From: Bacteroidales bacterium
GTDB lineage: Bacteria > Bacteroidota > Bacteroidia > Bacteroidales > GCA-2748055
Assembly: GCA_029210585.1 (NCBI GenBank)
Contig: JARGFP010000002.1
Coordinates: 186,001 to 250,000, forward strand
Length of the DNA stretch: 64,000 nucleotides
Direction of reading: 5' to 3'
Part shown: positions 34,728-44,200 of the stretch, one piece after another
How the letters are laid out: each line of letters opens with the position of its first letter
Numbering within the stretch: position 1 is the stretch's first letter
The notes under the pieces: model-generated
Told to the model about the DNA's origin: nothing
Databases searched by the model: none
The model's input: the letters and a program-made list of their open reading frames with translations, nothing else
Position numbers and translations under genes: made by a program

Positions 34728-35569
34728 TTTGCCGGTTGCCAGGTGAACATTATGGCAGGATGAAGTCCCGGGAGTGCCGACCATGCCGTGGCAAGATGCA
34801 CGCCGAATTCATCACGCTGAAAACCGGCACCAAAGGCATACGTGGCAGGGGAGGAATGGAACCCGCAGGCGATGGTAACCCATTCATAGAGCTCATATTC
34901 CAGTCCGAGATTCAATTGTGCAGGTGCTGTGCTTCGATAACTGCATTCAACAAGCAGTGTCGTGTTCTCATAGATGACATGAGCGAGCCCTGCTGCGATC
35001 ATGGCGGGGAACAGTGGGCCATAACCGGAGTGGTTCCCCACAGTTACCGGATTCAGCAGTACGATACCTGCCCGGGTGGCTGTTGAAAAGTCATAGCGCA
35101 GTCCGGCGCCCCATCCCACTGTCCAGAGGTAGTTCCAGTCGCCGGTTATTGCCGTGTTGTAGTATTGGAAGCTGATGCCGGCGAAGAGGTGCTCCGCTAA
35201 TTGCATCCCGTAGGCAAGTTCCGCCGAAAGATCGCGGTACCCGCTGATCCCGTAGTCGGTGATTTGCAGCCGAAAGGTGCCAGGTCCGGAGGGCAGGATA
35301 CCGCTAAGACTGGACACTCCAAGTTCCCGGATGGCAAAAGGGCGGGAATGACCGGTGCTGTATACCGGCGACCGGTGCCCGGCCAGTAGGGCTGGATTGA
35401 AAAGTGCATATTCGCCGTCTGTACCTATGGCGCACACCTCTCCCCGCGCCAGTCCATAGGCACCTGTACATGGTTCCTGGGCGGTGCTTCCCAGGAAGAA
35501 AGACAAAAAAAAGACCGGGAGAAAAATTCCCGGTCTTTGCTTTGCCCACTGATTGAATGGGTCAGTCAT
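34724..35569 (-). CDS. Exported beta-barrel protein, partner of the HHH protein
   Basis: The 281-residue protein has a signal peptide after a cytoplasmic-side stretch (MTDPFNQWAKQRPGIFLPVFF), ending STAQE. The mature part resembles the PorV/PorQ-like exported barrels: an ALFNPALLAG segment early on (FNP after a conserved gap), then many amphipathic strands (SFQYYNTAIT, GWGAGLRYDFS, AQLNLGLEYELYEWVTIACGFHSSPATYAFGAGFQ). Its stop overlaps the start of the HHH gene, so the two are translationally coupled. Function unknown. Confidence 0.75.
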   Translation of the reverse strand: MTDPFNQWAKQRPGIFLPVFFLSFFLGSTAQEPCTGAYGLARGEVCAIGTDGEYALFNPALLAGHRSPVYSTGHSRPFAIRELGVSSLSGILPSGPGTFRLQITDYGISGYRDLSAELAYGMQLAEHLFAGISFQYYNTAITGDWNYLWTVGWGAGLRYDFSTATRAGIVLLNPVTVGNHSGYGPLFPAMIAAGLAHVIYENTTLLVECSYRSTAPAQLNLGLEYELYEWVTIACGFHSSPATYAFGAGFQRDEFGVHLATAWSALPGLHPAIMFTWQPAK

Positions 35570-35613
35570 ATGTTATGTTTCTGTGGTTGCAGTAAAATAT
35601 CAGTTCAGCAATC

Positions 35614-35682
35614 GATCAGATCTGCATCCGATCATTTCAGTAATATGATCAGATCCTTGATCCAGATCAGTTTGCACCGATC
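35614..35682. repeat. Cluster of eight GATC sites
   Basis: Eight GATC tetramers occur within 69 nt, including the 9-mer GATCAGATC twice (35614-35622 and 35647-35655). The cluster covers the gap upstream of the exported-barrel gene and reaches the purE stop codon. A small GATC-CTT-GATC hairpin is possible. Confidence 0.75.
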
Positions 35683-36193
35683 AGTTCGTTTTGAACTTGT
35701 ATTTTACAGCTTTCAGTTCTTCATTTGCCTTGACGATCTTGCTTTCGAGGCTGGATTTGAAAGTTTCCATCTTCCGCATGATTGTTTCGTCACCTGTTGC
35801 CAGTATCTGTGCTGCTAGAATGCCGGCGTTCCTGGCCCCATCGACTCCAACCGTTGCCACCGGTATTCCGGGAGGCATCTGTACAATGGAAAGCAGTGAG
35901 TCCCATCCGTCGAGGGAGATCGAAGCCTTCACCGGTACCCCGATAACCGGCAACGTGGTGAGTGCTGCAACAACACCCGGCAGGTGCGCTGCACCTCCTG
36001 CACCGGCAATGATCACCCTGATGCCCCGGTTGTAGGCGCCACGTGCAAAATCCATGGCCTGTTGAGGTGTGCGGTGTGCTGAGAGTGCATTGATCTCAAA
36101 TGGAATTTCAAATTCGTCGAGGATCTTTGCCGTCTGTTCCATGATGGGAAGGTCGGAGGTGGACCCCATAATGATGCTTACTTTTGGATTCAT
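35681..36193 (-). CDS. purE: 5-(carboxyamino)imidazole ribonucleotide mutase PurE
   Basis: The 170-residue protein is a full class I Pur[34 protein letters not shown] covers the conserved GSTSD loop; [13 protein letters not shown] is the substrate-binding SAHR motif; [17 protein letters not shown] and [50 protein letters not shown] complete the core. It converts N5-CAIR to CAIR in purine synthesis. The last 25 residues are a helical extension. It is divergent from the hpt gene, about 300 nt away, so both purine genes could share control in that gap. Confidence 0.96.
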   Translation of the reverse strand: MNPKVSIIMGSTSDLPIMEQTAKILDEFEIPFEINALSAHRTPQQAMDFARGAYNRGIRVIIAGAGGAAHLPGVVAALTTLPVIGVPVKASISLDGWDSLLSIVQMPPGIPVATVGVDGARNAGILAAQILATGDETIMRKMETFKSSLESKIVKANEELKAVKYKFKTN

Positions 36194-36489
36194 GTATTGA
36201 TTGTTTTGGTTGATGATTGCATACTTTTATTAACCGTAATACTGCATAGAAAAACTGACTGTTCAATAAACACCATCAACCTTTATGCGGTTCACCGGAA
36301 CAACATTTTTTTATCATTTTTACTGGTTGATGTGATGTGAATCATAATTCTCGGTCTTTTGGGTGGCAAATTTCGTAAAAAACCGTAAAATATCCGACGG
36401 AAATACCGAAAATCGGCACATTCTTGCCAGGGCAACAGGATATTTCATTGTTTTAAACTTTTTTTATCTTCGCAGAAACTTTTCTGAAC

Positions 36490-37035
36490 ATGTTGAAAAA
36501 GCGTACCAAGGTACTCGACCTTACCTTCGAGACCACGATCACTGAAGAGCGGATCTGCAAAGAGATCTCCCGTATCGCCGCAGAGATGAACCGGGACCTG
36601 GCCGATAAAAACCCCATTTTCCTGGGTATCCTGAACGGGGCATTCATGTTTGCCAGTGACCTGTTCAAGCAGATTACCTTTCCCTGCCAGATCACCTTCC
36701 TGAAACTGGCTTCCTATGAAGGGACACAGACCAGCGGAACCGTGAAGCAGCTGATCGGGATCAACCAGGATCTGAAGGACCGCACGGTGGTGATCCTGGA
36801 AGATATCGTCGACACCGGCATCACCCTGGATACGATTATCCGGCAGTTGAGCGGATACCAGCCAAAGGAAATCATGGTCGCCACCATGCTCCACAAGCCG
36901 GATGCATTGCAGAAGGAGGTAAAGCTGGATTACGTGGGATTTGAGATCCCCAACGAATTTGTGCTGGGTTACGGGCTCGATTACAACGGGTACGCAAGAA
37001 ATCTTCCTGAAATATATACTTTGGTGAAAGATTGA
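36490..37035 (+). CDS. hpt: Hypoxanthine phosphoribosyltransferase
   Basis: The 181-residue protein has the PRPP-binding motif VVILEDIVDTGIT (about residue 97) and the flexible-loop region FLKLASYEGTQTSG (about residue 70), plus PNEFVLGYGLDY near the end, which contacts the base. It salvages hypoxanthine (and probably guanine) to nucleotides. The ATG at 36490 lies 17 nt after a TATCTTCG element that partly fits the -7 consensus. Adk follows by 60 nt; a purine-nucleotide run (purE divergent, hpt, adk) is apparent. Confidence 0.95.
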   Translation: MLKKRTKVLDLTFETTITEERICKEISRIAAEMNRDLADKNPIFLGILNGAFMFASDLFKQITFPCQITFLKLASYEGTQTSGTVKQLIGINQDLKDRTVVILEDIVDTGITLDTIIRQLSGYQPKEIMVATMLHKPDALQKEVKLDYVGFEIPNEFVLGYGLDYNGYARNLPEIYTLVKD

Positions 37036-37095
37036 CGGCAAGATTTTTTACTTTTGCATCTTTCTTTTATTCACCATTCTAATCAAACCTATAAC

Positions 37096-37689
37096 ATGTT
37101 AAATATCGTATTATTCGGCCCTCCCGGATCCGGGAAAGGAACACAGGCAGAAAAGCTCATTAAAAAGTACAACCTTATCCACATTTCAACGGGCGATCTG
37201 CTGCGCAGTGAAGTGGCAAACAAAACCAGTCTTGGTACAGAGGCAAAAAAGATCATGGATGCAGGAGAACTTGTGCCTGATGAGATCGTCATCGGGATGA
37301 TCAGGAAAAAACTGGAAGAGCACAAAGACGGACCGGGTTTTGTATTTGACGGTTTCCCACGGACAGTTGAGCAGGCCCGTGAACTCAGGAAAGCACTTAC
37401 GGATTACGACGAGCGTGTTACCATGGAGATTTCCCTCGAAGTACCCAGGGGCGAACTGTTAAAAAGACTGGTAAAAAGAGGTGAGGAAAGTGGCAGGTCG
37501 GATGACAATGAGGAGACGATCAACAACCGGATTGATGTGTATGAGCGCCAGACCGTGCCCGTGACATATTACTATGAGAAGATGCACAAGCATGTACCCG
37601 TGAACGGGATCGGTACCATTGACCAGATATTTAAAAGGATCGTAGATGCCGTGGAGGGATTCGAAAAGTTTCATGAGGCCGGGGCATGA
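37096..37689 (+). CDS. adk: Adenylate kinase
   Basis: The 197-residue protein starts at ATG 37096 (MLNIVLFGPPGSGKGTQAEKL), preferred over 37054. The P-loop GPPGSGKGT is at the N-terminus, with DGFPRTVEQA at about residue 80 and the short LID (RLVKRGEESGRSDDNEETINNRIDVY). There is no zinc-binding Cys cluster, so it is the short-LID type. It interconverts AMP and ATP with ADP. A TActTTTG element at 37049-37056 may be its promoter. Obg follows 115 nt downstream; adk-obg linkage is common in Bacteroidota. Confidence 0.96.
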   Translation: MLNIVLFGPPGSGKGTQAEKLIKKYNLIHISTGDLLRSEVANKTSLGTEAKKIMDAGELVPDEIVIGMIRKKLEEHKDGPGFVFDGFPRTVEQARELRKALTDYDERVTMEISLEVPRGELLKRLVKRGEESGRSDDNEETINNRIDVYERQTVPVTYYYEKMHKHVPVNGIGTIDQIFKRIVDAVEGFEKFHEAGA

Positions 37690-37804
37690 TTTTTTCTGAA
37701 AAAAAAATTGAAAAGGTGGCCATGGCTGCCTTTTTTTGTCTGTTATTGAACGATTTAACTGTGTATGCAACTGCATATCTCAGGGAACTTTGTATTTTTA
37801 CGTT

Positions 37805-38794
37805 ATGAGCAATTCCAACTTTGTCGATTATGTGAAGATCTTCTGCCGTTCCGGAAAGGGCGGACCCGGGTCTGCACACCTGCACCGTGACAAGCTCACC
37901 CGCAAGGGGGGTCCTGATGGCGGGGATGGCGGCAGGGGAGGCCATGTGATTGTAAGGGGAAATGAACAGCTCTGGACCCTGCTGCACCTGAAATACCAGA
38001 GACATATTTTTGCCACCAACGGTGAGGCGGGAAGTTCCTCATTGAAAACCGGTGCAGACGGCAAGGATGTGATTATCGAGGTGCCGCTGGGTACCGTGGC
38101 CAAAAATGCTGAAACAGGTGAACTGCTCTTCGAGATTACCTCCCACAATGAAGAACAGATCCTGATGCCCGGTGGACGGGGAGGACTGGGCAATGACCAT
38201 TTCAAGTCGTCGACCTTCCAGACCCCGCGTTTTGCCCAGCCGGGTGAACCGGGACAGGAGGACTGGGTGATCCTGGAGCTGAAGCTGCTGGCGGATGTCG
38301 GCCTCGTGGGATTCCCTAATGCCGGCAAATCCACGCTGCTTTCGGTGGTCTCTGCTGCCAAGCCCAAGATTGCCGATTATCCATTCACTACCCTGGTGCC
38401 GAACCTGGGGATTGTCAGGTACCGCGACGACAGGTCGTTCGTGATGGCCGACATCCCGGGTATCATCGAAGGTGCCAGTGAGGGTAAGGGGCTGGGGCAC
38501 CAGTTCCTGCGGCATATCGAACGAAACTCCATACTGCTGTTCATTGTTCCTGCCGACAGTGATGATATCCGCAAGGAATACGAAGTGCTGGTGAATGAAC
38601 TGAACGAGTATAACCCGGAATTGCTTGATAAGCAACGGCTGCTGGCGATCTCCAAAGCGGACATGCTGGATGAGGAACTGATGGACGAAGTGCGGCAGGA
38701 CCTCCCGGATGTTCCCTATGTGTTTATTTCCTCCGTGGCCAACCAGGGACTTGTGCAGTTGCGCGACCGAATCTGGAAAATGTTGAACGGGTAA
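37805..38794 (+). CDS. obg: GTPase Obg (ribosome assembly and stress)
   Basis: The 329-residue protein starts at ATG 37805 ([20 protein letters not shown]), the conserved Obg opening, rather than at 37736. The glycine-rich N-terminal domain covers residues 1-158 ([18 protein letters not shown]). The G domain follows: [12 protein letters not shown] (G1), [12 protein letters not shown] (G2 region), [22 protein letters not shown] (G3), and ISKADMLD (G4). It has the core form without a C-terminal OCT domain. It binds the large ribosomal subunit and responds to (p)ppGpp in known species. Confidence 0.96.
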   Translation: MSNSNFVDYVKIFCRSGKGGPGSAHLHRDKLTRKGGPDGGDGGRGGHVIVRGNEQLWTLLHLKYQRHIFATNGEAGSSSLKTGADGKDVIIEVPLGTVAKNAETGELLFEITSHNEEQILMPGGRGGLGNDHFKSSTFQTPRFAQPGEPGQEDWVILELKLLADVGLVGFPNAGKSTLLSVVSAAKPKIADYPFTTLVPNLGIVRYRDDRSFVMADIPGIIEGASEGKGLGHQFLRHIERNSILLFIVPADSDDIRKEYEVLVNELNEYNPELLDKQRLLAISKADMLDEELMDEVRQDLPDVPYVFISSVANQGLVQLRDRIWKMLNG

Positions 38795-38813
38795 GAAAAA
38801 GGAATTACATTTG
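38783..38813 (+). promoter_or_regulatory. Candidate Bacteroidota promoter for the PAP2 gene
   Basis: TTG at 38783-38785, a 20-nt spacer, then TACATTTG at 38806-38813 match the -33 TTG and -7 TAnnTTTG elements at the proper spacing. It overlaps the end of obg. The ATG at 38818 lies only five nt after the -7 box, so the transcript would have almost no leader. Confidence 0.5.
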
Positions 38814-38817
38814 CTGC

Positions 38818-39420
38818 ATGCTTTCCACACTGAATGATCTTGATACCAGGCTGTTTCTATTCCTAAACGGCCTGCACAGCGATGCTTTTGACAGTATCAT
38901 GTTCTGGATCAGCGGGAAAACCACCTGGTGGCCCTTCTACCTGCTCCTGCTGTTATACCTGGGCTGGACCCGCAGGTGGCAACTGGTACCCATCATCCTA
39001 TCCATTGCGCTGGCAGTGACCCTGGCAGACCAGGTTTCGGTGCACCTGTTCAAGGAGGTCTTTGAAAGGCTCCGGCCATGCAGGGAGCAGGCGCTTCAGG
39101 ACGTGGTGCACCTGGTGAACGGAAAGTGCGGGGGGATGTACGGCTTTGTTTCATCGCATGCTGCCAATAGCTTTGCTGTTGCCATGCTGTTGCTGCTGAT
39201 CGTCAGGAAAGGCTGGTTCACGGCCCTTATGCTTTCCTGGGCAACGATCGTGGGGTACAGCAGGATCTACCTGGGGGTGCATTATCCGGGCGATGTGCTG
39301 GGCGGTGCTGTGTTGGGTGTGCTCATCGGTTTGCTGGTCTACCTGGTTTTTTTATGGACGATCCGGAAACTGCCGGTCTCGTGGAAGATGCAGGAGCCTG
39401 GCGGGTTTACAGCTGGATAA
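38818..39420 (+). CDS. PAP2-family phosphatase, membrane-bound
   Basis: The 200-residue protein has about five membrane helices. PAP2 signature: KEVFERLRPC (motif 1, K-x6-RP), FVSSHAANSFAVA (motif 2, xSxH), and YSRIYLGVHYPGDVLGGAVLG (motif 3, SRx5HxxxD). It probably removes phosphate from undecaprenyl diphosphate or other lipid phosphates in the membrane. It follows obg by 23 nt. Confidence 0.93.
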   Translation: MLSTLNDLDTRLFLFLNGLHSDAFDSIMFWISGKTTWWPFYLLLLLYLGWTRRWQLVPIILSIALAVTLADQVSVHLFKEVFERLRPCREQALQDVVHLVNGKCGGMYGFVSSHAANSFAVAMLLLLIVRKGWFTALMLSWATIVGYSRIYLGVHYPGDVLGGAVLGVLIGLLVYLVFLWTIRKLPVSWKMQEPGGFTAG

Positions 39421-39601
39421 AAAATCTTAATTTTTTAAAAAAGAAAAATATATTCTGCAAAAAATATAAGATCCGAATTGTCCTGGAGATGCGCTCCGGG
39501 AAACTGATGAAACATGAGGAAGCCATGGTAAAAGCAGCATATACGTGATTTTTTTGGGAATATTTTATGGAATATTCATCGCTCAACCTAATTTTATTTC
39601 A

Positions 39602-40564
39602 GTGAAGTGTATCCTGAGTGACAGTACCGACCCCTTTTTCAACCTCGCAGCGGAGGAGTACCTGCTGAAACATTTTTCAGAGGATTTCTATTTTCAGTAT
39701 GTAAACAAACCATCTGTAGTGGTGGGAAAGCATCAGAATGCGCTGGCTGAGATCGATACCGATTACCTCGGGGAGCAGGGAATCCTCCTTGCAAGGCGCC
39801 TTTCAGGGGGTGGTGCAGTCTACCACGATCCGGGAAACCTGAACTATGCCTTTATCACCAACGAATCGCCGGGAGACTTCATTAAGTTTAAAAAATACAC
39901 CGCGCCGGTCATCGCTGCCCTGCATGAGCTCGGACTCCCGGCATACATGGGAAAGCGGAATGAGCTGCTTTCGGGCGACCGTAAAATCTCCGGAACGGCG
40001 AGTCATGTGTTTAAGTCGCGGGTCCTGCACCATGGAACGCTTTTGTATGCTACCGACCTGGAACGGCTTTCTAAATGCCTGTACGTGGAAGCCGGGAGGT
40101 TCCGCGACAAGGCGGTGAAGTCGGTGCGTTCCGAGGTGGTGAACCTGCGGGAACTGCTGGAAGAACCTTTATCGAATGAATCCTTCTTCAGGCACGTATA
40201 TGAACATATCCTTCACTCGGGGGAAGACCATAAGGCACATGCATTTACACCCGGGGACCTGGGCGCGATCGATGCGCTGGCAAGGGAGAAATTCAGCACG
40301 TGGGAATGGATCTATGGGTATTCCCCGGGATTCGGGCTGGAACGGACAATTGCGGTAGCCGGTGACGTACTGCATTCACAGGTATACGTGCACAAGGGTG
40401 TGATCGAAGAAGTGACTTTCAGCGAGACAATGCAGATAGATACAGAGAAGGTTGCTGCCGCCCTGAAAGGTGCCCGGCACAACAGGCAGGAAGTGACTGG
40501 AATTCTTTCCGGGCTGGACCTGGATGTGGCAATCGCCGATGCCATCATTCCGGCCCTGTTCTAG
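39602..40564 (+). CDS. lplA: Lipoate--protein ligase
   Basis: From GTG 39602 (VKCILSDSTDPFFNLAAEEYLL) it has 320 residues. The track-length alternative at 39545 adds an unrelated hydrophobic 19-residue N-terminus; I favour GTG because LplA usually begins there. Motifs of the ligase are RRLSGGGAVYHDPGNLNYAF (lipoyl-AMP binding), GKRNELL...DRKISGTASHVFKSRVLHHGTLLYATDLE (substrate contact, with catalytic Lys in DRKISG). The C-terminal accessory domain (about residues 225-320) has KFSTWEWIYGYSPGF. It attaches free lipoate to 2-oxoacid dehydrogenase and glycine cleavage carriers. Confidence 0.9.
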   Translation: MKCILSDSTDPFFNLAAEEYLLKHFSEDFYFQYVNKPSVVVGKHQNALAEIDTDYLGEQGILLARRLSGGGAVYHDPGNLNYAFITNESPGDFIKFKKYTAPVIAALHELGLPAYMGKRNELLSGDRKISGTASHVFKSRVLHHGTLLYATDLERLSKCLYVEAGRFRDKAVKSVRSEVVNLRELLEEPLSNESFFRHVYEHILHSGEDHKAHAFTPGDLGAIDALAREKFSTWEWIYGYSPGFGLERTIAVAGDVLHSQVYVHKGVIEEVTFSETMQIDTEKVAAALKGARHNRQEVTGILSGLDLDVAIADAIIPALF

Positions 40565-40664
40565 CAAGTCAGCCACTGCCGGTTTCTGTTTCGGGGAACA
40601 ATTTACAATGAAGCACTTTTATTGTCGCCCGACCGCTTACTTTCCTGGTTTCAGTTTCCAGAAA

Positions 40665-40752
40665 GTCACTTCTGTCGCTGGATCGCGTTCGCTACCTGTT
40701 CGTTGATGCTTCAGGGCTCTTTGTTGGGTCACTTCTGTCGCTGGATCGCGTT
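40665..40752. repeat. 25-nt direct repeat at the aroK 3' end
   Basis: A 25-nt sequence at 40665-40689 is repeated exactly at 40728-40752, 63 nt apart. The second copy is the last 8 codons of aroK; the following 20 nt are also similar (GTTCGTTGA in both). This looks like a tandem duplication of the aroK end. Confidence 0.8.
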
Positions 40753-41241
40753 GACCACGCGTTCGTTGACCCTTCCGAGACCGTCGATGGTCATATCGGC
40801 CTGGTTGTACCAGGGTTCTCTTGCGGTCAGCATTTCGCGGATCGTGGCAAACATTTCCTCTTCGGATTTACCCTCCAACAGCGGACGTTTTGTTTTTGAT
40901 TCCTTCAGCCTGGATAACAGTGCCTCGGGAGTGAGCTTGAGATAGATCGTAAGCCCGGAGGCTTTCAGCATCTGCATGTTGTTTCCATGACAGGGGAGGC
41001 CGCCCCCGGTGGCGATGACCACCTGCTGCAGTTGATTGGTTGCTTTTATCGCTGCCGTTTCCAGTTCCCTGAAACGGGATTCGCCCTCTTCTGCAAATAT
41101 CTCCGGGATGGTTTTCCCCTCTTTTTCTGAAATCCACTCGTCCATGTCCAGGAAATCGTACCCCATCATCCGGGCGATCTTTTTCCCGTGCGTGGTTTTC
41201 CCTGAACCCATGAACCCTATGAGGTAGATCCGGGAGTGCAT
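40729..41241 (-). CDS. aroK: Shikimate kinase
   Basis: The 170-residue protein phosphorylates shikimate in aromatic amino-acid synthesis. MHSRIYLIGFMGSGKTTHGKKIARMMG has the Walker A P-loop; FLDMDEWISEKEG gives the D-x-D shikimate/Mg site; GESRFRELE supplies the substrate Arg; VVIATGGGLPCH is the GGG motif; and the LID has SKTKRPLLEG. The stop lies in the repeat described above. The upstream parC stop is two nt from its start, so transcription is probably coupled to the topoisomerase gene. Confidence 0.96.
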   Translation of the reverse strand: MHSRIYLIGFMGSGKTTHGKKIARMMGYDFLDMDEWISEKEGKTIPEIFAEEGESRFRELETAAIKATNQLQQVVIATGGGLPCHGNNMQMLKASGLTIYLKLTPEALLSRLKESKTKRPLLEGKSEEEMFATIREMLTAREPWYNQADMTIDGLGRVNERVVNAIQRQK

Positions 41242-41243
41242 AG

Positions 41244-44200
41244 CTAGAGCTCAAGTTTCATTTGTCCGTTCGATTCCCTGCCGTCGTCCTTCTTCTTTGC
41301 TTTGGCGGTTCCTTTCGGATCCCCATCGGGCTTAGTATCTGGTTTTTTTGATGTGGCTTTGTCCTCCACGTCCTTTTGCTTTGTCGTGTCCTTTTGCTTC
41401 GAATCTTCGGTGCCCGGACCATCCTCCTTTTTCGGTGCGACAATCTCCAGGGGGACATCATCGGGTCGCTGATCAGAATCCCCGGCATCCTTTGCTTTTT
41501 TCACCGAAGTGGTTTCCTTTTTCCCGGCATCTTTTTCTTTTTTGACCAAAGTGGTTCCCTTTATCCCTGAAACCTGGTCTTTCTTCACGGAAGCAGTTTT
41601 CTTATTCCCAGGGTCCCTGTCCTTTTTCGCGGACTCTTTTTTCGCTGCTCCTGAACTGCTTGTGGTTCCTTTACTTTTTTCCTTTACTTCTGAACTGCTC
41701 TCCTGTGTTTCAGAATCACCGCCTGTTTTACCGGATTCGTTATCTTGCGCACCCGGTTCGCTGTCAGGATCATCCGATATGCTTTCAGCGCTGTCAGCAG
41801 CTGCGGTATTTGCACCGGCGCCTGCATTGCCTGTTCCAGATTCGGCATCGTCTGACCCGCCGCCTGCATTGCCTGTTTCAGGTTCGACATTGCCTGTCCC
41901 GAATCCTGCGTTGTCTGTTCCGGGTCCTGCAGTGCCTGTCTCTGGTCCTGCATCCGGATCGTCATCGCTGTCACCGGCATCTCCGTTTTCTTCGGTAACA
42001 ATGGTCGGTTCAAGTTCTTCGATCACTTTCACCTCGTAATTGGACAAGCGCTTGCCGCGGGCCCTGTAGCTCTTCACGGCAATGAAATCCGCCACTTCGA
42101 TGATCTCAGGATCACGGTCCTTGTTCTTTCCGCCGAATTTAAGCTCCAGCCGCGGGTATTCCACTTCCATGATCTGGATCAGTCTGGATTCCGGATGGTC
42201 GCCGATGAAGCTGGTGAGTCGTTCAGTGGGCTCCAGCTGGAACCGTTTGATATAATAGTAGTCCTGTTCGGCATCGTAATAGGCAGCGGACCAGATCTTG
42301 TTGGGCCTGAATTTCTCGATGATCAGCAGGTCATCCTCGAAATGGTTCGTAAGGTCGAAGTTGGTGGTTCTGAACGCGCCCGATTTCGTGATCACCAGTA
42401 GCTGGTCCTCTCCGCCAAATTCGCCAAGGAAAATGCCACGTGCATCAGCATTGAGGCGGTTGACGTCCTCGTCGAACCAGATCTTTCTCCCTCCGAGTGT
42501 GGATACACCCTTTTCTTTCATGGTGATCCGGTGCACGGCATACTTGGAAAGGATGTTTCCTGCGGCGTTCCGGCCCTTGATGGACAGTTCGCTGAAGTCC
42601 AGTTCGAAAACCGGCTTCTTCAGTCGTGGCCTCGGCTTTAGGTGTACCTTAACGGTTTCTGCCTCGCCATTGGGATTGGCGGTCATGTAAAGAATCCTGG
42701 TGTGCTTGTGCTCCTTGCCGATATTGTAGATTTTTTCGCGCGTTACGCCGGTGATCGGGCACCGTTTCATCATGGTGTTCCCGGTGTTCCCGTCGTAATA
42801 GATCACGTTATAGATCGTACGCTTGTCGTTGCGCTTGAAGACTGCCACATGGATGATGTTCTTGCCCACGAACAGTTTATCTGCCACCTTGTTGATCACA
42901 TAGGTGCCGTCTCTCAGGAACACGATGATGTCGTCCAGGTCGGAGCAGTCACCAACATATTCGTCTTTGCGCAACCCGGTTCCGACAAATCCGTCGACAC
43001 GGTTCACATATAGTTTCTCATTGGCCACCACCACTTTGGAGGCAACGATATTCTCAAAACTCCTGATTTCGGTCTTCCTGTCGCGTCCCTTGCCGTGTTT
43101 CTTTTTGATGTTTTTGTAGTAATCGATGGTATACTCCACGAGGTGGTCCAGGTGGTACTGCACCTCCTTGATCTCGTCCTCGATCCCCCTGATGATCTCA
43201 TCGGCTTTTTTGACATCAAACCTGGAGATCCGCTTGATCTTTATCTCTGTAAGCTTGATGATGTCATCGCGGGTTACTTCCCTTTGTAAAAGGTTTTTGA
43301 ATGGATCAAGACCTTTGTCGATGGCCTCGATTACGGCTTCCCAGGTTTCGCATTCTTCAATGTCGCGGTAGATCCGTTCCTCGATGAAAATTTTCTCGAG
43401 GGATGACATGTGCCATTGCTCCAGCAGCTCACCGAGCCTGATATCCAGTTCCTGTTTCAGCAGGCTTTTGGTATTATCAGTGTTGGCCCTGAGAACATCA
43501 CTGACACCAATAAACCTTGGCGTGTCGTTGTCAATCACGCAGCAATTGGGGGAAATGGATACTTCACAATCGGTAAAGGCATACAGCGCGTCGATGGTTT
43601 TGTCCGATGAGATATTCGGTGCCAGGTGGACCATGATCTCCACATTCTCTGCCGTATTGTCATCGATCTTCCTGATCTTGATTTTCCCTTTTTCGTTGGC
43701 CTTAACAATAGAATCAATGAGTGTGCCGGTGGTTTTTCCAAAAGGCAGGTCCCTGATTACCAGTGTTTTCTTGTCCAGCTTCTCGATGCGGGCCCTGACA
43801 CGCACCTGTCCGCCCCGGATTCCGTCGTTGTATTTGCTGAAGTCGGCATTTCCCCCGGTGGGGAAGTCGGGATACAATTCAAATTCCTGTCCCTGGAGAT
43901 GTTTGATGGAAGCATCGATCAGTTCGTTGAAATTGTGCGGCAGGATCTTGGAGGAGAGGCCCACCGCGATTCCTTCGGCACCCTGTGCCAGCAGGAGCGG
44001 AAACTTAACCGGCAGTGCAAACGGTTCCTTGTTCCTCCCGTCGTAGGAAAGTTTCCAGGCCGTGGTTTTCGGGTTGAATACCACATCGTTGGCGAATGGG
44101 GAGAGCCTGGCTTCAATGTACCTTGCTGCCGCGGCACTGTCGCCGGTGAAAATGTTCCCCCAGTTTCCCTGCATATCGATCAGCAGCTCCTTCTGACCCA

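Noticed and set aside
39354-39548. ORF crossing the end of the PAP2 gene
   Set aside because: Mostly an alternate frame of the PAP2 gene; no conserved feature.
41509-42039. Plus-strand ORF rich in Pro/Ser/Val
   Set aside because: Antisense shadow of the parC low-complexity tail.
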